Below are positions 21,774 through 33,800 of a DNA stretch of 64,000 bases, one piece after another. Made by a program: the position numbers and the translations under genes. The notes under the pieces are model-generated. The model was not told the DNA's origin. It made no database searches and was given only the letters and a program-made list of their open reading frames with translations. Location: NCBI GenBank assembly GCA_035048495.1, contig CM068553.1, forward strand, positions 17,733,190 to 17,797,189, given 5' to 3'. How positions within the stretch are numbered: the stretch's first letter is position 1; the number at the start of each line of letters is the position of its first letter. Source of the DNA: Euptelea pleiosperma. Lineage: Eukaryota; Streptophyta; Magnoliopsida; Ranunculales; Eupteleaceae.

Positions 21774-24700
21774 TGTCGCGACCCGAACCCGGGACCCATG
21801 ACCCGACCCAGAAGAGTATGGATCGAACCTGGTATCCGAGGTTGTGGCACGAGGTGTGGATTAAAATAAAATGATTGAAATAGTGAGCATATATCTAAAT
21901 CAACACACAAATCAAAATGAATCAATCTCATAACGTAAATCTAAAACTTATTTCTGATTACATTTTAAATTTCAAATAACAACCTACTGGGATAATTGGG
22001 AATTTAAATGACTAGAAGCAAAACCTAAACATTGTTTCTAAGAAAGTAGTAAAAGTGCTAGAATCATCTGACTCCTATCACTGAGCCACTAGTCCATCCG
22101 GTATCTCTGCAAAAATGTTATAATATAGGCATGAGTTATCAACAACTCAGTCGGTTCGCTCCACCACCCATACTGCTATGGAGATGAGCAATTAAACATG
22201 ATAAAATCCATACAATGATCAAATGTGCATTAATAATATCAGTAATCAAATAACTGGACTCATCGAATAAATCCCAAAACTCCAATGAGTCAAAATATAA
22301 CTGAGAATGCAAAGAGTAGCTAAACACGTGGCTTTCTTACGGGCGGGCAATGCCGTTAATTCCACCACAAGGATCCAAGAATATTTCAGGTCTTTCACCA
22401 TTGGGAGCAGAATGTCCCCGTTGCTCTTTAGGCTTGCTCTCGAAATTCGAGAGAGCATTTAAGGTGTCAAGATCTCAACTGATCAAATCGAACCCAACCA
22501 ATTTAATAAATAATGAAATCAATACCGTGAGCCTCAATGCATCTCTAATAATAATAATCAATAATCTAGGATAATATCCAAAACAACCATGTCTCAATAC
22601 ATGCAAATAAATCAACGGAATGCATAGAAATCGACATACATGCTTTTCAACATAAATTGAAATAAGATTTTCTATTTTTAACACATGCAATTAATAATAT
22701 AATAATTTTAAAACACAACCATAAAAGTAAGAGATCGGGAACAGAATCCTACCTTTGCTTCGTTATCCGATTAATTATAATTCTTCAAGTCGGTTATCTT
22801 CTTTGCGTAGTTCCAATCCCAAGGTTTTAAGACCTTCAAATTTTTCATGATTTAGGGTTGGTGTAGGATAAATAAAATTTTGAAACCGAGAAAGAGTCCT
22901 AGATGGTCAACACGTGGGTTGCAGAAGTGCACTCAAGAGTTGGAATTCGGTCCAGCTTAATTGGTGTTCTTCTTCGAAAAGGCTTATAAATAAATTAAGG
23001 GTAGGATGGTAAAGATTATACAACTCTCCTAAATTACCCGGCCCCTAATACTATGGAGCTTATTAAAACTACTAATAATATAACTAAACTAAGGTACGAT
23101 ATATAGTCTGCACAGTTCTACACCATGATTATGTTTTGGTCGAAAAACAATACGTCTTTACATAAAATAATAAGGTCAATTTGAATCCAAAGAAGTCTAA
23201 AATTATAAAATTATAAAAGAGTCAAAACATGGTAAAATAATAGTCCCACCCTATAAGTATCATGTTCTACAAACATCAATGTTGGCCCAACATCAATGGA
23301 CAAATAGGCCATAACAAACTTGATTGGATTCTATTTTGGGCATTTCCAACATGGACTTGGAGGCTACCCATGGGCCTGCCATGAAGCCCATAATGAGAGG
23401 TGTTCTAATCCAAAGGTTAATTGAAGTTACCAAACATCTAGTACATAAGTCCATCAAGGAGTAGACCAAACGTTTATTGGGTCAGTTCTTGGTTGCATAT
23501 TGTGGTTGGTGTATTCACCTTGCCTTCTAGATTCTTACAGCTGCAACAAGTGATACGATTCAACGAGAGGCCAATCAGGCCAACTAAGGTAATAAATTAG
23601 AATAGATTTTTATTCGATTCACATGGAGTGGTTCAAGAAGAGGGCCTGCTGGTCTTATATATTGACAACTAAATCCATATGTTTTTTTTTGAGAAAGAAA
23701 ACAACACCACACAAAAGAAAAGAAAATAAGAAAAAATAATAAAAAAAAGACAAAATATGAAGCCCGAAAGAGGTCTTTGGAGAAAACCAAGAATAAAACT
23801 TACCTGAATCAATGAGTAGTTTTCCAACAGAAAAGGGAAGTCAAATACTATTCCACGATGGAGCCCTTCGAAGAGGATGGCGATTGCAAGAATATTGGCT
23901 GCAGCACCTTGGTCTGTACGTGGATGATGACAGAAGCAAAAGGAAGAACGACACTGTATACTTGCTGAAGAAGAGTGTGGACGACCAGCAAGAACCGTGG
24001 TTGTAGTTCTTCAACGATTAATGATCATATGGGATGTTGATCACGGTGGAGGTGCAGTAACTTGGCATCAAGTGCTGGAGAACGGCTTGGTTATAGTAGC
24101 TAGCTGGTTCGACAACCAGCAAGAATTCGTGGGATAGCAACACCTTTGTTTTGTGCGTGATAGTCGAAGGATGGGGCAATAAAAGAGAGGAAAACGTTGT
24201 TGGATGAAAGAGTTGATCAACAGCAAGGATTTCTTCAATGGTGGAGATGGTGGCTGCACTTTTTGTGGGCTTTTGATCTGGTCATGGATGTTAATCGCAT
24301 GGTGGTTCCTCTCAAGAATGCTTACAGCTTTTTTGGAGGTGGACCTTGTGATGAGGGAGCACAACCAGCAACGATGTGGGGTGGTGGCTCCTTCAATCGA
24401 CTGTGCATGTGATGGTAGATCCAGCAAGAGAATGAGAGACATTCACATACAATCTAACGGTTGGAGGAGATCGAGATGCTTGGATCAATATTTCAATCTA
24501 AGGAGTTGTGTTTGACTGGAGCATGGAAAGGTAGCAGATTGGGGAGAAAAACTAGTTCGGTTGTTGAGTTTGTTGCAACTTAAATGGGTGGAGATAGTGG
24601 GAGATAATAATTATGTGTATAAGCTAATACCTTTCTTGAATGGTTCTTGTTTGAAAAAGTCAAAAAGAAAGAATCAATAAAATATAAATGTGTTGTGTGT

Positions 24701-25242
24701 GGTACGGTGAAGGAAGTGAATTATGTATTATTATAGTGATATGAAGTAAAGAGATGTATATACATGCAACAAAATTTTTCTAATAAAATATTTGTTTGAC
24801 ACTAGGTTTGTATGGCTAGGATTGTGGGAAAAATAATGCAAGTCAGATATGGTAAAGGAGGTTTGGCATGTATTATAACTAATGGGCTTTTGGGCTTAAG
24901 CCCAATACTCAATGGTGGGTATTAGTTCATTTATTAATGCATGAAACTATAGGTCAATTGTTTATAAAAGTCAATCTAAAGTCAGCAATGTTATCTTAAA
25001 CAAAAATGTAACGTATATGGGACTTACAATAGTCTAAAAATGTCGTGAGCCTATTGAGCTCATGTGGGCCTGAATGAAATGGCCCTAAAAACTCGGAAAA
25101 ATTATTTTCCTCAGAATTGGCTGAAAATTCACATGGCGTCTTAACAGTTAAAATATATTGTTTAATGAAAAAAAATGTGAAAAAAAATTCTATAAATTTC
25201 AAATGGAAAAGAATACCCTTTTACAGTTTTCGGGGTGTTACA
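21774..25242 (-). mobile_element. Solo LTR, family G2 (about 3.5 kb), TSD TAAAT
   Basis: Plus-strand ends are TGTCGCGACC and GGGGTGTTACA. In its own orientation it reads TGTAACACCCCG..GGTCGCGACA, a typical plant LTR pair. TAAAT flanks it at 21769-21773 and 25243-25247. It splits the copia pol between integrase and RT. A minus-strand TATA-like TTTATTTATAAGCC is near 22984-22997. None of the many small ORFs inside (for example 24068-24515) looks like a protein family. No PBS or internal LTR copy was noticed, so solo LTR is preferred over a small complete element. Confidence 0.85.
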
Positions 25243-25247
25243 TAAAT

Positions 25248-26367
25248 TGATTTAACTTTTCTTGCATGACATTTATCCAATGTTCATCTAAAAGAGCTTC
25301 TTTAATGTTTCTTGGTTCAATCTTAAAGGTAAAGCATAAATGACTGGATATATTTTCTAATTGACTTCTTGTACGCACACCACTATCACTGTTTCCAATA
25401 ATTTATGAACTAGGATGATATTTAATGTATTTCCATTCTCTGGATTTTTCTAGGTTGTAAACATTTGTTTCACCTTCCTCAATATTTATAGGTTCTACCA
25501 TCTCATATGAATTATTACCAATTTCTGGAGATTCATCATTAACGACCACATTAACAGATTCTTCTATGGTTAAGGATCTTTTGTTAAAATCCTGTAGACT
25601 CTGCTTCTGGTAGAATATCCTAAAAAATACCTTCATCACTTTTGGATTCAAATTTTCTAAGGTTTTCTCTGTCTCTTAGCATATAGCAAGTAGTCCCAAA
25701 GATCCTGAAATATTTCACATTTGGTTTGACATCATTCCAAATTTTATAGGCTGTCTGCAATGTTTCTGTTTTCAAATAAACACGATTGATCGTATAGCAT
25801 GCAGTATTGATTTGACGTCAAATACTTCAGATTTTTCTCTAAGAAAAGCTACCCAAGTAAATCTCAAAAAATCATCAATGATAGTTAAGAAATATCTTTT
25901 TCCTCCAAGACTTTATATTCTATTAGGTCAAACTAAATCCATATGTAACAATTCTAAAATTCTAAAGGTACCAATATTTTTTATCTTTTTGTGAGAGTTT
26001 CTAATTTATTTTCCTTTTAGACACTACCAAAAAATAGTTTGATAATTCTTATTGAGTTTTGGACACCTCTTATTAATTATTTCCTACTGATCTTGGTTAA
26101 GTTTTTAAAGTTTATGTGTCCTAGACATTGATGCCATAGTTCGGTTTCATTTGTTAGTGCCATGTTGCACTTAATCGAACCACCAGTCTCAATGACATAG
26201 CAATTATTAGTATTTCTTTTTCCTTGAATAATAACTTTGTTAGAAGTTTTGTTTATGATTTCATATTTTTCTTTCAAAAACTTGCAGATATGATCTTTGT
26301 CACAAATTTGACTAATGCTTAGTAGATTATGTTTTAGACTATTCACACTCAAAACATGTTCAATCAT
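25248..26367 (-). pseudogene. Copia integrase, core deleted
   Basis: Minus strand. GAG-pre-integrase piece ELWHQCLGHINFKNLTKIS near 26100, then core start LLHMDLV and [27 protein letters not shown] down to about 25815. There the frame jumps straight to [14 protein letters not shown], which normally lies after the catalytic Asp and Glu. About 130 residues with the second D and the E of the DDE triad are missing. The C-terminal part (FRIFGTTCYM, then SRAYRIFNKRS-like) follows to 25400. Several stops. Confidence 0.85.
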
Positions 26368-26382
26368 AGGTATTCCTGGACT

Positions 26383-26691
26383 TTAAATAGTCCATTTACC
26401 AATTATTTTAGCACTACTACCATCTCCAAATATAACCTCACCATCATAGCATTCATCAAGAAAGCAGAAATGAGATTTTTCTCCAGTTATGTGTCTGGAG
26501 CATCCACTATCCAAATACCACTTAGAAGTTTCATTAGCAATAAGAACAGTATGGATGAATAAACATTTTTCAATATATTTCTTATTCCATATTTTTATAG
26601 AAGCATTACTAGTCTGATTGATCTGAGAGTTATTAAGGTTCTCTTTTCTGTTTTTAGCTTCAGCATTTAAATCCACTATCTTTTTAAACAA
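26383..26691 (-). pseudogene. Copia aspartic protease region
   Basis: Minus strand, 102 codons open. The catalytic motif is WYLDSGCSRHITG, followed by a hydrophobic flap region and GKWTI. It sits between Gag and the integrase zinc region, as in copia polyproteins. No start of its own; part of the Gag-Pol frame. Confidence 0.85.
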
Positions 26692-28395
26692 TTCCTTTTG
26701 TTTGTTTAGTTTTTTAATTTTTTCTAAGATTTTTAGATCATTCTCTTCCTTTTTCTTTTGAAATTCTAATTTCTTTTCAAGAATATGACAATTATATTTT
26801 GTATGTCCAAAATATCTACAATAATATTTAACTTTTTAATTTGTTCATTTTTGGTTGAATCCAGAGTGGCTTTTACAAACATAGTTTTAGAATTTAAATT
26901 TTTAGTAGATTTTTCAATGTAACCAAGTCTTCTCCTGTCATGGTTTGCTTTTCCCATGGTTAATAGATTTTCTAGTCTAGAATTTCCTTGAGTATTGTTT
27001 CTAATTAAAGTTGCATTTTTGACTTCAAGATCATTTCTTTCAAGACTTAATTTCTCAATTTTTTTTTCAAGTTCTTGTTCTTTGCTTAAGATTTGAGTTA
27101 CTTCATCTTCTTTGTTAATCATAGTTTGATATAGATTTTTTAACTCAATTTTTAGTGAAGTATTTTCACAACACACAATGATTTTCTTTTTTTTTAAGTT
27201 ATCACAGGATTTTGCCAGAATTAAGCTTTCCTTATACAAATTATTAAAAGAAATCTGAATGTTTTCTTCACTTTCATCATCACTTAAATTGGTTTCATTA
27301 TCCACTTTAGCATTTTGAGAGTGACAATTTTCATTAAGATTAGTAATAGTCATTAATGCTCTAATATTAGACGATTCTCCGCTATCACTTGATGTGTTCA
27401 TTTCAGTATCGGATTCATCACTATTTATGTCCTAAGCAATAGCCTTCATAGTTTTAGTTTTTCCTTTCTTAATATTATTAGGACAGTCAGTAGAGATATG
27501 ACCAAACCCCCTACATTTATAACATTATATTTCATATTTGTTGTTTTCTCCTTTTTTGTATTTATCAAATTTTTCAAAAGGTTTTCTATTCTTTTGTGTG
27601 AAAATTTTCTTGTCCATGTTTTTGAAAAACTTTCTAAATTTTTTAACAAAAAGGGCAACTTCATCATCAATGTTATTAGACTAATCAGAGTCACTTTCTT
27701 GTCTTAATTGTTTCTTAGAGGTTTTTAGAGCTAATCCTTCCTTTTTAGGTGTATGAAGTTTCAGTTCAAATGTTTGAATTGATCATATTAGTTCTTTTAA
27801 TCTTCAGATCAACATTCTTACTTTCTTCAATAGCTGTAATTTTAGGATGAATCCTATCAGATAATGATCTCAGAATTTTTCTAACAATTTTTGGTTCAGG
27901 AATAGCTTTACCAAGACTCCACATAGAGTTAATTATTTCACTTAGCTTGGTGTAGTAGTCTGTGAAACTTTCATCCTCATTCATTCTAATAATTTCAAAT
28001 TGAGTTGTGAGTATTTCAAGTTTTCATAGTTTAACAGAATTTGTTCCTTCATGGGTTATTTCCAAAATATCCCATGCTCGTTTTGAGGTTTCACAAGTAG
28101 TTATTCTTTTGAATTTGTCAGGAGATAAAGCACAATGTATTGCATTCAATGCACTATTATTATACTAGTATGCATCTTTATCTCCTATACTCCAATCTCT
28201 TGTTGGTTTGATAACAATAGTAATTGATTCATCAACAATTGTTGCTACAGTAGGGGATGTCCATCCCACTTCTACTGTTTTCTAAATTCGTTCATCTATG
28301 GATTTTAAAAAAATCCTCATTATAACATTCTAGTAGGTGTAATTAGTACCATTGAATAGATGAGGTCTAGACACAGAGTATCCCTCTTGACTCAT
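26692..28395 (-). pseudogene. Sirevirus-like Gag
   Basis: Starts at the ATG at 28395 (MSQEGYSVSRPHLFNGTNY), the usual copia Gag opening. A UBN2-type region follows (FTDYYTKLSEIINSM and VRKILRSL near 27990-27880). A CCHC zinc knuckle CYKCRGFGHISTDC lies at 27524-27483. Then comes a long Ser/Asp-rich and coiled-coil segment (27401-26860) with a second, degenerate knuckle near 26810. In-frame stops near 28280, 28165 and 28025 and frameshifts around 27740 and 27430 disable it. The extended Gag C-terminus is characteristic of Sireviruses. Confidence 0.88.
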
Positions 28396-28454
28396 GGTAA
28401 TTCTAAGGGAACTAAGGATCACACTTGGGTTGTTAAGCCCTTCACAAAGTGACC

Positions 28455-28470
28455 TTGCTCTAATACCAAT
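28455..28470 (-). promoter_or_regulatory. Primer binding site, tRNA-iMet
   Basis: On the minus strand ATTGGTATTAGAGCAAG abuts the 5' LTR. It matches the plant initiator-Met complement TGGTATCAGAGC with one change. Confidence 0.88.
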
Positions 28471-30224
28471 TGAAATTCCCTTTTAATTACCACGTTATGT
28501 CCTAGAGGGGGGTGAAGAGGATAATTTTTAATTTCTCTACAGATTTTATATGGGGCAAAAATTAATGATCACACAAGGCGAAAAATGATCAAACAATCAA
28601 AATACAAATCATCCACAGAACATATATATGAAAAAAACTGAGACAAAATATGCATACATTACAATTACACGAGACTCAGATTTATAATGGTTCGATGACT
28701 CCGCACCTACGTTCACTCTCTAATTCTCACCACAAGTAGTATTATATTATTTCAATCATGCATTACAACATTTTCAATTAAAATAAATAATCAACCAACT
28801 AAGATTCACTTAGTCTCAATCTAACGAGAATCGCTTCTCACTCACCTAGAGAGTTAGTCTAGGCCAGAAGTCTATTTAGAGAAGCCTTCTTCTCATTGAT
28901 CTATACAAGAATCACTTCTCGATTCACCTAGAGAGTCACACTAGGCCCGTAGTATTTTAGATAAACGAATTTCTCAAGGATTCCACCTTCCTCAACTCAA
29001 TTTGATGAGTACTCACTCATCCACCAATCACAAACAATTCAGGTTTGATAATATTGAATTCACTCTAAAAAGTTTATTCTATGAGATACTTACATTTTGA
29101 TGAATTCGATAGAATGGTGAATCCTCGTAGAAGAATTCGCCATAGAGACACTCTACCAATGATGATCCTCTTCTTGGAAGAAGACCCTTCATAGTCTCTT
29201 CAAACAATTAGAGTAGCCTTCACAAAAGATGAACCGGATTTGCTCATGTGAAGCTCTCTCAAACATTCTAGAGCCTTCACAAAGGATATACAGATTTGCA
29301 CAGGTGAAGCTCTCTAAAATTCCAAATCTTTAGACTCAAAGAATAATAATCAAAGAATGTGAATCAAGAGATAGCTTGATTGGGTTAATTCTAACTAAGG
29401 GAGATGGCTCTTATTTATAAGCAGGCTTCCCATTAATAGAACTGTACCGATTATAGTCGTTTGAAGGGCTAAAATGCACTTATAATCGCTTAAGAGATTT
29501 TGTCAAACGAGATCCAAAACGGGCAGGGTCGACCGCACTATTGGCCGGTCGATCGGACCTTGGTCGACCGAGCCTTTAGTCGGTCGCCCGCTCAGGTGAA
29601 CACCACAAAATTTTGAACCCGAGAGTTAGGGTCCACCGGACCCTTTTGGTCGGTCGACAGAACCTTGGTCGACCGAGCCTTTAGTCGGTCACCCGCTCAG
29701 GTTAACACTACAAAATTTTGAACCTGAGAGTTAGGGTCCACCAGACCCTTTTTGCCGGTCGACCGGACCTTCGGTCGCCCGCTCAAAAAGGTCGGTCGGC
29801 CGCACCACTTTGTCTATAACAGAATACTTCTGAAGTTTTAGAATTTCTCTTTTTGGACAAGCACACGATTCCTAACTATCACTGAATCATCTAGGGTAAA
29901 TCAAGATCCGCTGGCAACGCGCTGTGTACCCTTAGATTTGCGTAAGTAACCGCAACACGAGTTTTTTCAGAGTTGAACGTTCGTTGAGTGAGAACGTACT
30001 TGAGCTTTGACTTTGTTTTCAGCTAAGCTTGATTACTTGACTTTGTTTTCAATTGATCTTCAACACTTGGGTTGATTTTTATTCAGCTTTAATTTTTCTT
30101 TGATTTGTTTTGTCGAAGTCCACTTGATCTTTGACACTTCAGTCTTCAGGGGATTCGAGACACAACGATATATATATTACCGAAGAACTAAGTATTCCTG
30201 GGATTTGACAATCGAGACTTTTCA
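28471..30224 (-). repeat. 5' LTR of the Sirevirus-like element (1754 bp)
   Basis: Partner of 13342-15010 with the same termini. It is longer mainly because of a 105-bp tandem duplication at 29558-29767 in the GGTCGACC-rich part of U3. A minus-strand TATA-like TTATAAATAAG is near 29410-29425. Confidence 0.9.
29558..29767. repeat. 105-bp tandem duplication in the 5' LTR U3
   Basis: Two successive copies starting CCTTGGTCGACCGAGCC (29558 and 29663), each ending in GGTCGAC-type palindromes. The 3' LTR has one copy (about 14450-14555). Either gained after insertion or lost from the other LTR. Confidence 0.85.
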
Positions 30225-30229
30225 GTGTG

Positions 30230-31044
30230 ACACTACAATCATCCACTAATCTCTTTCAGAGTTTCATTTCTCTTGACTTTTGAAGCAAAAAAAAGTTTAG
30301 TTGAGTCTAGTCTTCTTTTGCCAACATCCTCTTTCCTCTTTCTCTACCTTTTTGAACTTCATTTTTTTATTATCTGCACTTACTTTTTTCCCCTAGATTT
30401 GCAACATACATATGTTTAAAGTCTTTGGCACCCAATATCACGTCTCGAACCCAAGGTTCACAGACTCGGCTTGCTATCCATGAGTTGTCCTACATGTGAT
30501 CCGTGGGTCAACCCGAAAACCCAAGGTCAAGGTATGAGGGTAAAATAATAATTTTCCAAAATATTCCTAAGAACATTTATTAGGTCCAATTCGTTTATTA
30601 TGAGTAAGTTGATAATCTTGGTCAATAAGAGTCAATTTCGATCAAAGAGTCCCCTAAATCATGAAAAAACTAAAACTGGGTAAACAACCTAACTTTACAC
30701 TTTCGTTGAAAAATTCATAATATACTCATTTCAAATCGAATCAAGGTGTTTCAAAAATCCATAGAAAATAAACTCAATGTATTATTATGAGGTAAAAATA
30801 CATACATGATACAAAACTTTGTCCTTATACTCGAGACACCTAGTTCAAACTGGTGTTTTCAAACTCGTCGAGTCAACTCGAAACTCGGTCGAGTTGACTC
30901 GATTCAGCTAAATTTTGAGTTGAATTGAAATAAACTTTAATCGAATAAACAACGGACTTGGTGCGTTGTTTTTCTGTAAACAAACGACGCACCAAGTCCG
31001 TTGTTTTATAATCGACACACAAAATAAATTTTTGGAACACCTTG
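30230..31044. other. Unassigned stretch between two LTR elements
   Basis: No coding region. It begins with the continuation of the copia target site. From 30420 it has TTGGCACCCAATATCACGTC and CGAACCC/GTGGGTCAACCCG phrases that look LTR-like but lack a partner. It ends in a strong hairpin (30950-31003). Confidence 0.45.
30950..31003. repeat. Short near-perfect inverted repeat (hairpin)
   Basis: Left arm CAACGGACTTGGTGCGTTGT and right arm ACGACGCACCAAGTCCGTTG pair over about 20 bp with a single mismatch, around a loop of about 14 nt. It lies about 40 bp before the start of the G1 LTR at 31045. Not a rho-independent terminator (plant DNA). Confidence 0.85.
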
Positions 31045-33093
31045 TGATATTTGCTTAAAAGTGCATATTTTCCACTATTATCCTCTAAGTGTTATCACAA
31101 TCTCCTACGTAAAACTGCTCTATTTCTCTATTTTTCTACATTAGAGTTCCTTCTGTTGTGTAAAATACACTTTTCTTGACGAAATGATATATTTGCATGC
31201 GTTAAACATATTTTCGAAAGTCTAGATATAAAACTGTCCTGATTAAGTCTCATTACACGCTTTTCTCGTACAAGAAACTCAATCGGGAGATTCTCAAGAC
31301 TGGCATGCCCACGATCAACCACAGAAGCTTGAAATCAGTACTTAAAGAGCCAATAGTCTAATACAAGAAAATATGAGCCAAGTACGAGCTAAGTCAGAGG
31401 ATCACAAAGCCAGACTGAGAACCAAGAGCAAATTTGTCAATATGATCAAAAGATGGATTGGATCAAGGGTTGGACCACAACAAGTTACTAGACCAAAGAC
31501 GGGTGTGCGCAATGATCTCCAAAATTATGGACCACCTAGTTGTCAGACCTCTAGGACCAAATTGGTGGGCTTATGCAGTGGCCCAAATGAGACAGTTCTG
31601 AAAATGTATAAAGTGTGGGCCACGTTGATATACTAGTGAGCCAAAAATATTGGCCACAACGTGGGCCAAGTTATAGGCCAAGACAGAAATCCAACTCGCT
31701 AGACCAATTGGTGGGTTACATGCTGGGCTAAGATAATCAAACGATGGTGATAAGTTGCTACGCGGATTAACATAGAAATGTGGGATCAAATGACAAATGA
31801 TGGTCGATGATCTACGGGCCAGGACAGTTAACATGAAATAATGCAAGTACGAGAATCGTTAGACCACAAGACACAAGAGGGGTTATCGTCTTTGACACAT
31901 GGATGGCTTGGGTTTAAATCTGGGATGTTTGATGGTCTAGATTGCTTGAAGATTAGTTAAAGAGACATTGAGGGTGATAACAAGTAGTCTAAACGGTAGT
32001 AGCTAGACTTTTCAAAGGGTGTGATGGCTCAAGAGTGATGAATGGTTGGGATTTTACAACACACATGATGATCTTCACAAGCAAGTGGACGGGAGCTGAT
32101 TTGATGAAGGAAGATTTAACAAAAGCCATAAATACTTACCATGGCAAATCTAGGAAAGGCTTTCCAAAAGAAGAAAAGATTTTGGTAATTTTGAAAAGGG
32201 GGATTAGGATATCCAAAAGGTCAACCGTTGGATTCAAAGGGTACTATTCAAGGTTTTGAAAGGAGAATGGGAGGCACACACGTCAAAGGAGGATCATAGC
32301 GTTTTAAGAAGAGGAGAAAAGAGAGAAAACCCTAAAACAACCCATATAAAAAGAAAAGAAGAGGAAGGGATAGCTCTGCATCTCTTTTTCCTTCATCTCT
32401 CTCATGCCTACCAAGACTCAAAGATCTACAACCCAACTCTCTCAGCCCTTTTCCTCTTCCTCTCTCTCTCTCTCAAAAAAAAAAGACCAGAAAAGAAGAA
32501 AATAAAAAGAAGAAGAGAAGAAGGAAAGGGGAAGCCGTCAGCTCCTTTCCCTTGCTGTCGCTGCGAGCTCCTCTTCTTACAAGCTCCACCGCCTGCTGCG
32601 CACCACTGCTCCGTGTAGCAGCACCGCCAACACACCTGGAGATTATCTCCGGGAGCTTCAAACGCTGCTACACTTCTCCAATCGGACTAAAGCGCCCATC
32701 ATCTTCTTCTCTCACTGCTTGGGCAGTCCAACCCAAACTGACCTTGCTACTCCTCCCTTCCTCCATGCTACTGCACGACCGCCCGTTCAACCACCTTGCT
32801 CCTCAACGCACTTGCAACTCTAGCGTTATCTCCCCACAGCAGCACCACGGTGTTACAGATCGTGCTCCTCACGGTCTGATCTTCTTTTTGGTGGTGGTTC
32901 TTGCATCCATCCAGCACCATTGCGAACACCACAAACCAGCTGTTGGGGAAAGTCCTTCCCACGATCTCCATGCCCGTGCATCCTTGTAATCCACAGCCAC
33001 CCGAACCAGCAAGGGTCCATTCCCGCCAAGTTTCACAAGTGCTGCTCCATTCTCATCCCACTCATACAATACTTCGCAAGGGGGCAGTAAGCG
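31045..33093 (+). mobile_element. G1-family LTR, 5' part, plus orientation
   Basis: Begins TGATATTTGCTTAAAAGTGC, matching the minus-strand start of the solo LTRs at 12492 and 19023. A TATA-like CCATATAAAAAG at about 32342-32353 is followed by a CT-rich transcribed-type leader with GC-rich small ORFs (32256-32989); these are not recognised proteins. The normal 3' end is not found in this orientation; it appears inverted in the next segment. Confidence 0.75.
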
Positions 33094-33265
33094 TGAAGCT
33101 AGGGTTTTTTCGCGTCATTGGATTCGGAAACCCTAATTTCAACAAAATTTGTAATTTGATCCGGCTCAATCCTGTAAAAATGCAGAGATTCTAACATAGG
33201 GATTCGTGTCGGATGTCGATCCGCACTCGGGGTTAGTTTTCGCAAACGGGAACATAAAATGATGG
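33094..33265 (-). mobile_element. Inverted 3' end of a G1 LTR
   Basis: TGAAGCTAGGGTTTTTTCGCG and the following GTCGGATGTCGATCCGCACT match the plus-strand left ends at 11254 and 16317, where the whole LTR lies on the minus strand. Here it directly follows the plus-oriented LTR body. The two halves therefore face opposite ways. Confidence 0.75.
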
Positions 33266-33289
33266 GTTTTTGCCACAGAATTTGCTAAA

Positions 33290-33800
33290 AAGAACAGGAG
33301 TAACAATTCATTCCTTCTCACACTACCCTTTACCTTTGTAGATCTAAATGTGGATAGGGTATCTTCTAATCATAAGCTGGCTAGTGGTGGAGGTGCCATT
33401 AGAGACTCTTATCGTGGCTTTTCTTTCCTTTTATGTTGAGGGCACAAATAATTTAGTTGAATTAAGAGCTACCCTAGCTAGATGGGTTGAACCTTTGCAA
33501 GAAGGTTGGTACTCATAAAGTCAATATTCAGTCTGATTCAAAGTTAGTGGTGTCTTGGATCACCAATATAGTCCATGTTCCTAGGCATTTAAAATCTTGG
33601 TGGTGGAAGGTCATGAATACTTTGAAAGAATTTGATTAGTCTATTAATCATATTTGTAGGGAGTCTAATGTAGCTACTGGTTATATAGCGTTTGAAGGTC
33701 TCCAAGCTAGATCTAACAAGGAATTTAACCAGAGCATCCCGCATAGACTAGCTGACTTTATTCATTTGGATAAGATTGGTACCACTTATATTAGAGCTTA
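33290..33800 (+). mobile_element. LINE RNase H domain remnant
   Basis: Decayed copy of the RNase H end of a plant L1, better preserved at 58720-59240 (there NVDGVSSNHKLASFGGVIRD and GTNNLVELIATLARWVEP). Here an indel removes part of the RDS..G motif and stops interrupt all frames. Ends with TTAGAGCTTAAGTT. Confidence 0.7.

Larger units (their letters stand above)
13342..30224 (-). mobile_element. Full-length Sirevirus-like Ty1-copia element, TSD GTGTG
   Basis: Flanked by GTGTG at 13337-13341 and 30225-30229, with LTRs 13342-15010 and 28471-30224, both TGAAATTCCC..GACTTTTCA on the plus strand. Reading on the minus strand the order is PBS, gag, protease, integrase, RT, RNase H, extra ORF, polypurine tract. 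That is copia order with the long Gag and post-RNase H ORF of Sireviruses. Removing the two nested solo LTRs (16317-19023 and 21774-25242) leaves about 10.7 kb. Every coding part has stops or frameshifts and integrase lacks most of its core, so it is dead. Confidence 0.93.

Noticed and set aside
24068..24515. Overlapping ORFs of about 100-124 codons on both strands
   Set aside because: Inside the 3.5-kb solo LTR with no motif; open on both strands by composition.
32256..32989. ORFs of 120 and 145 codons as genes
   Set aside because: They fall in the leader region of a G1 LTR, after its TATA box, and have low-complexity or arbitrary translation.
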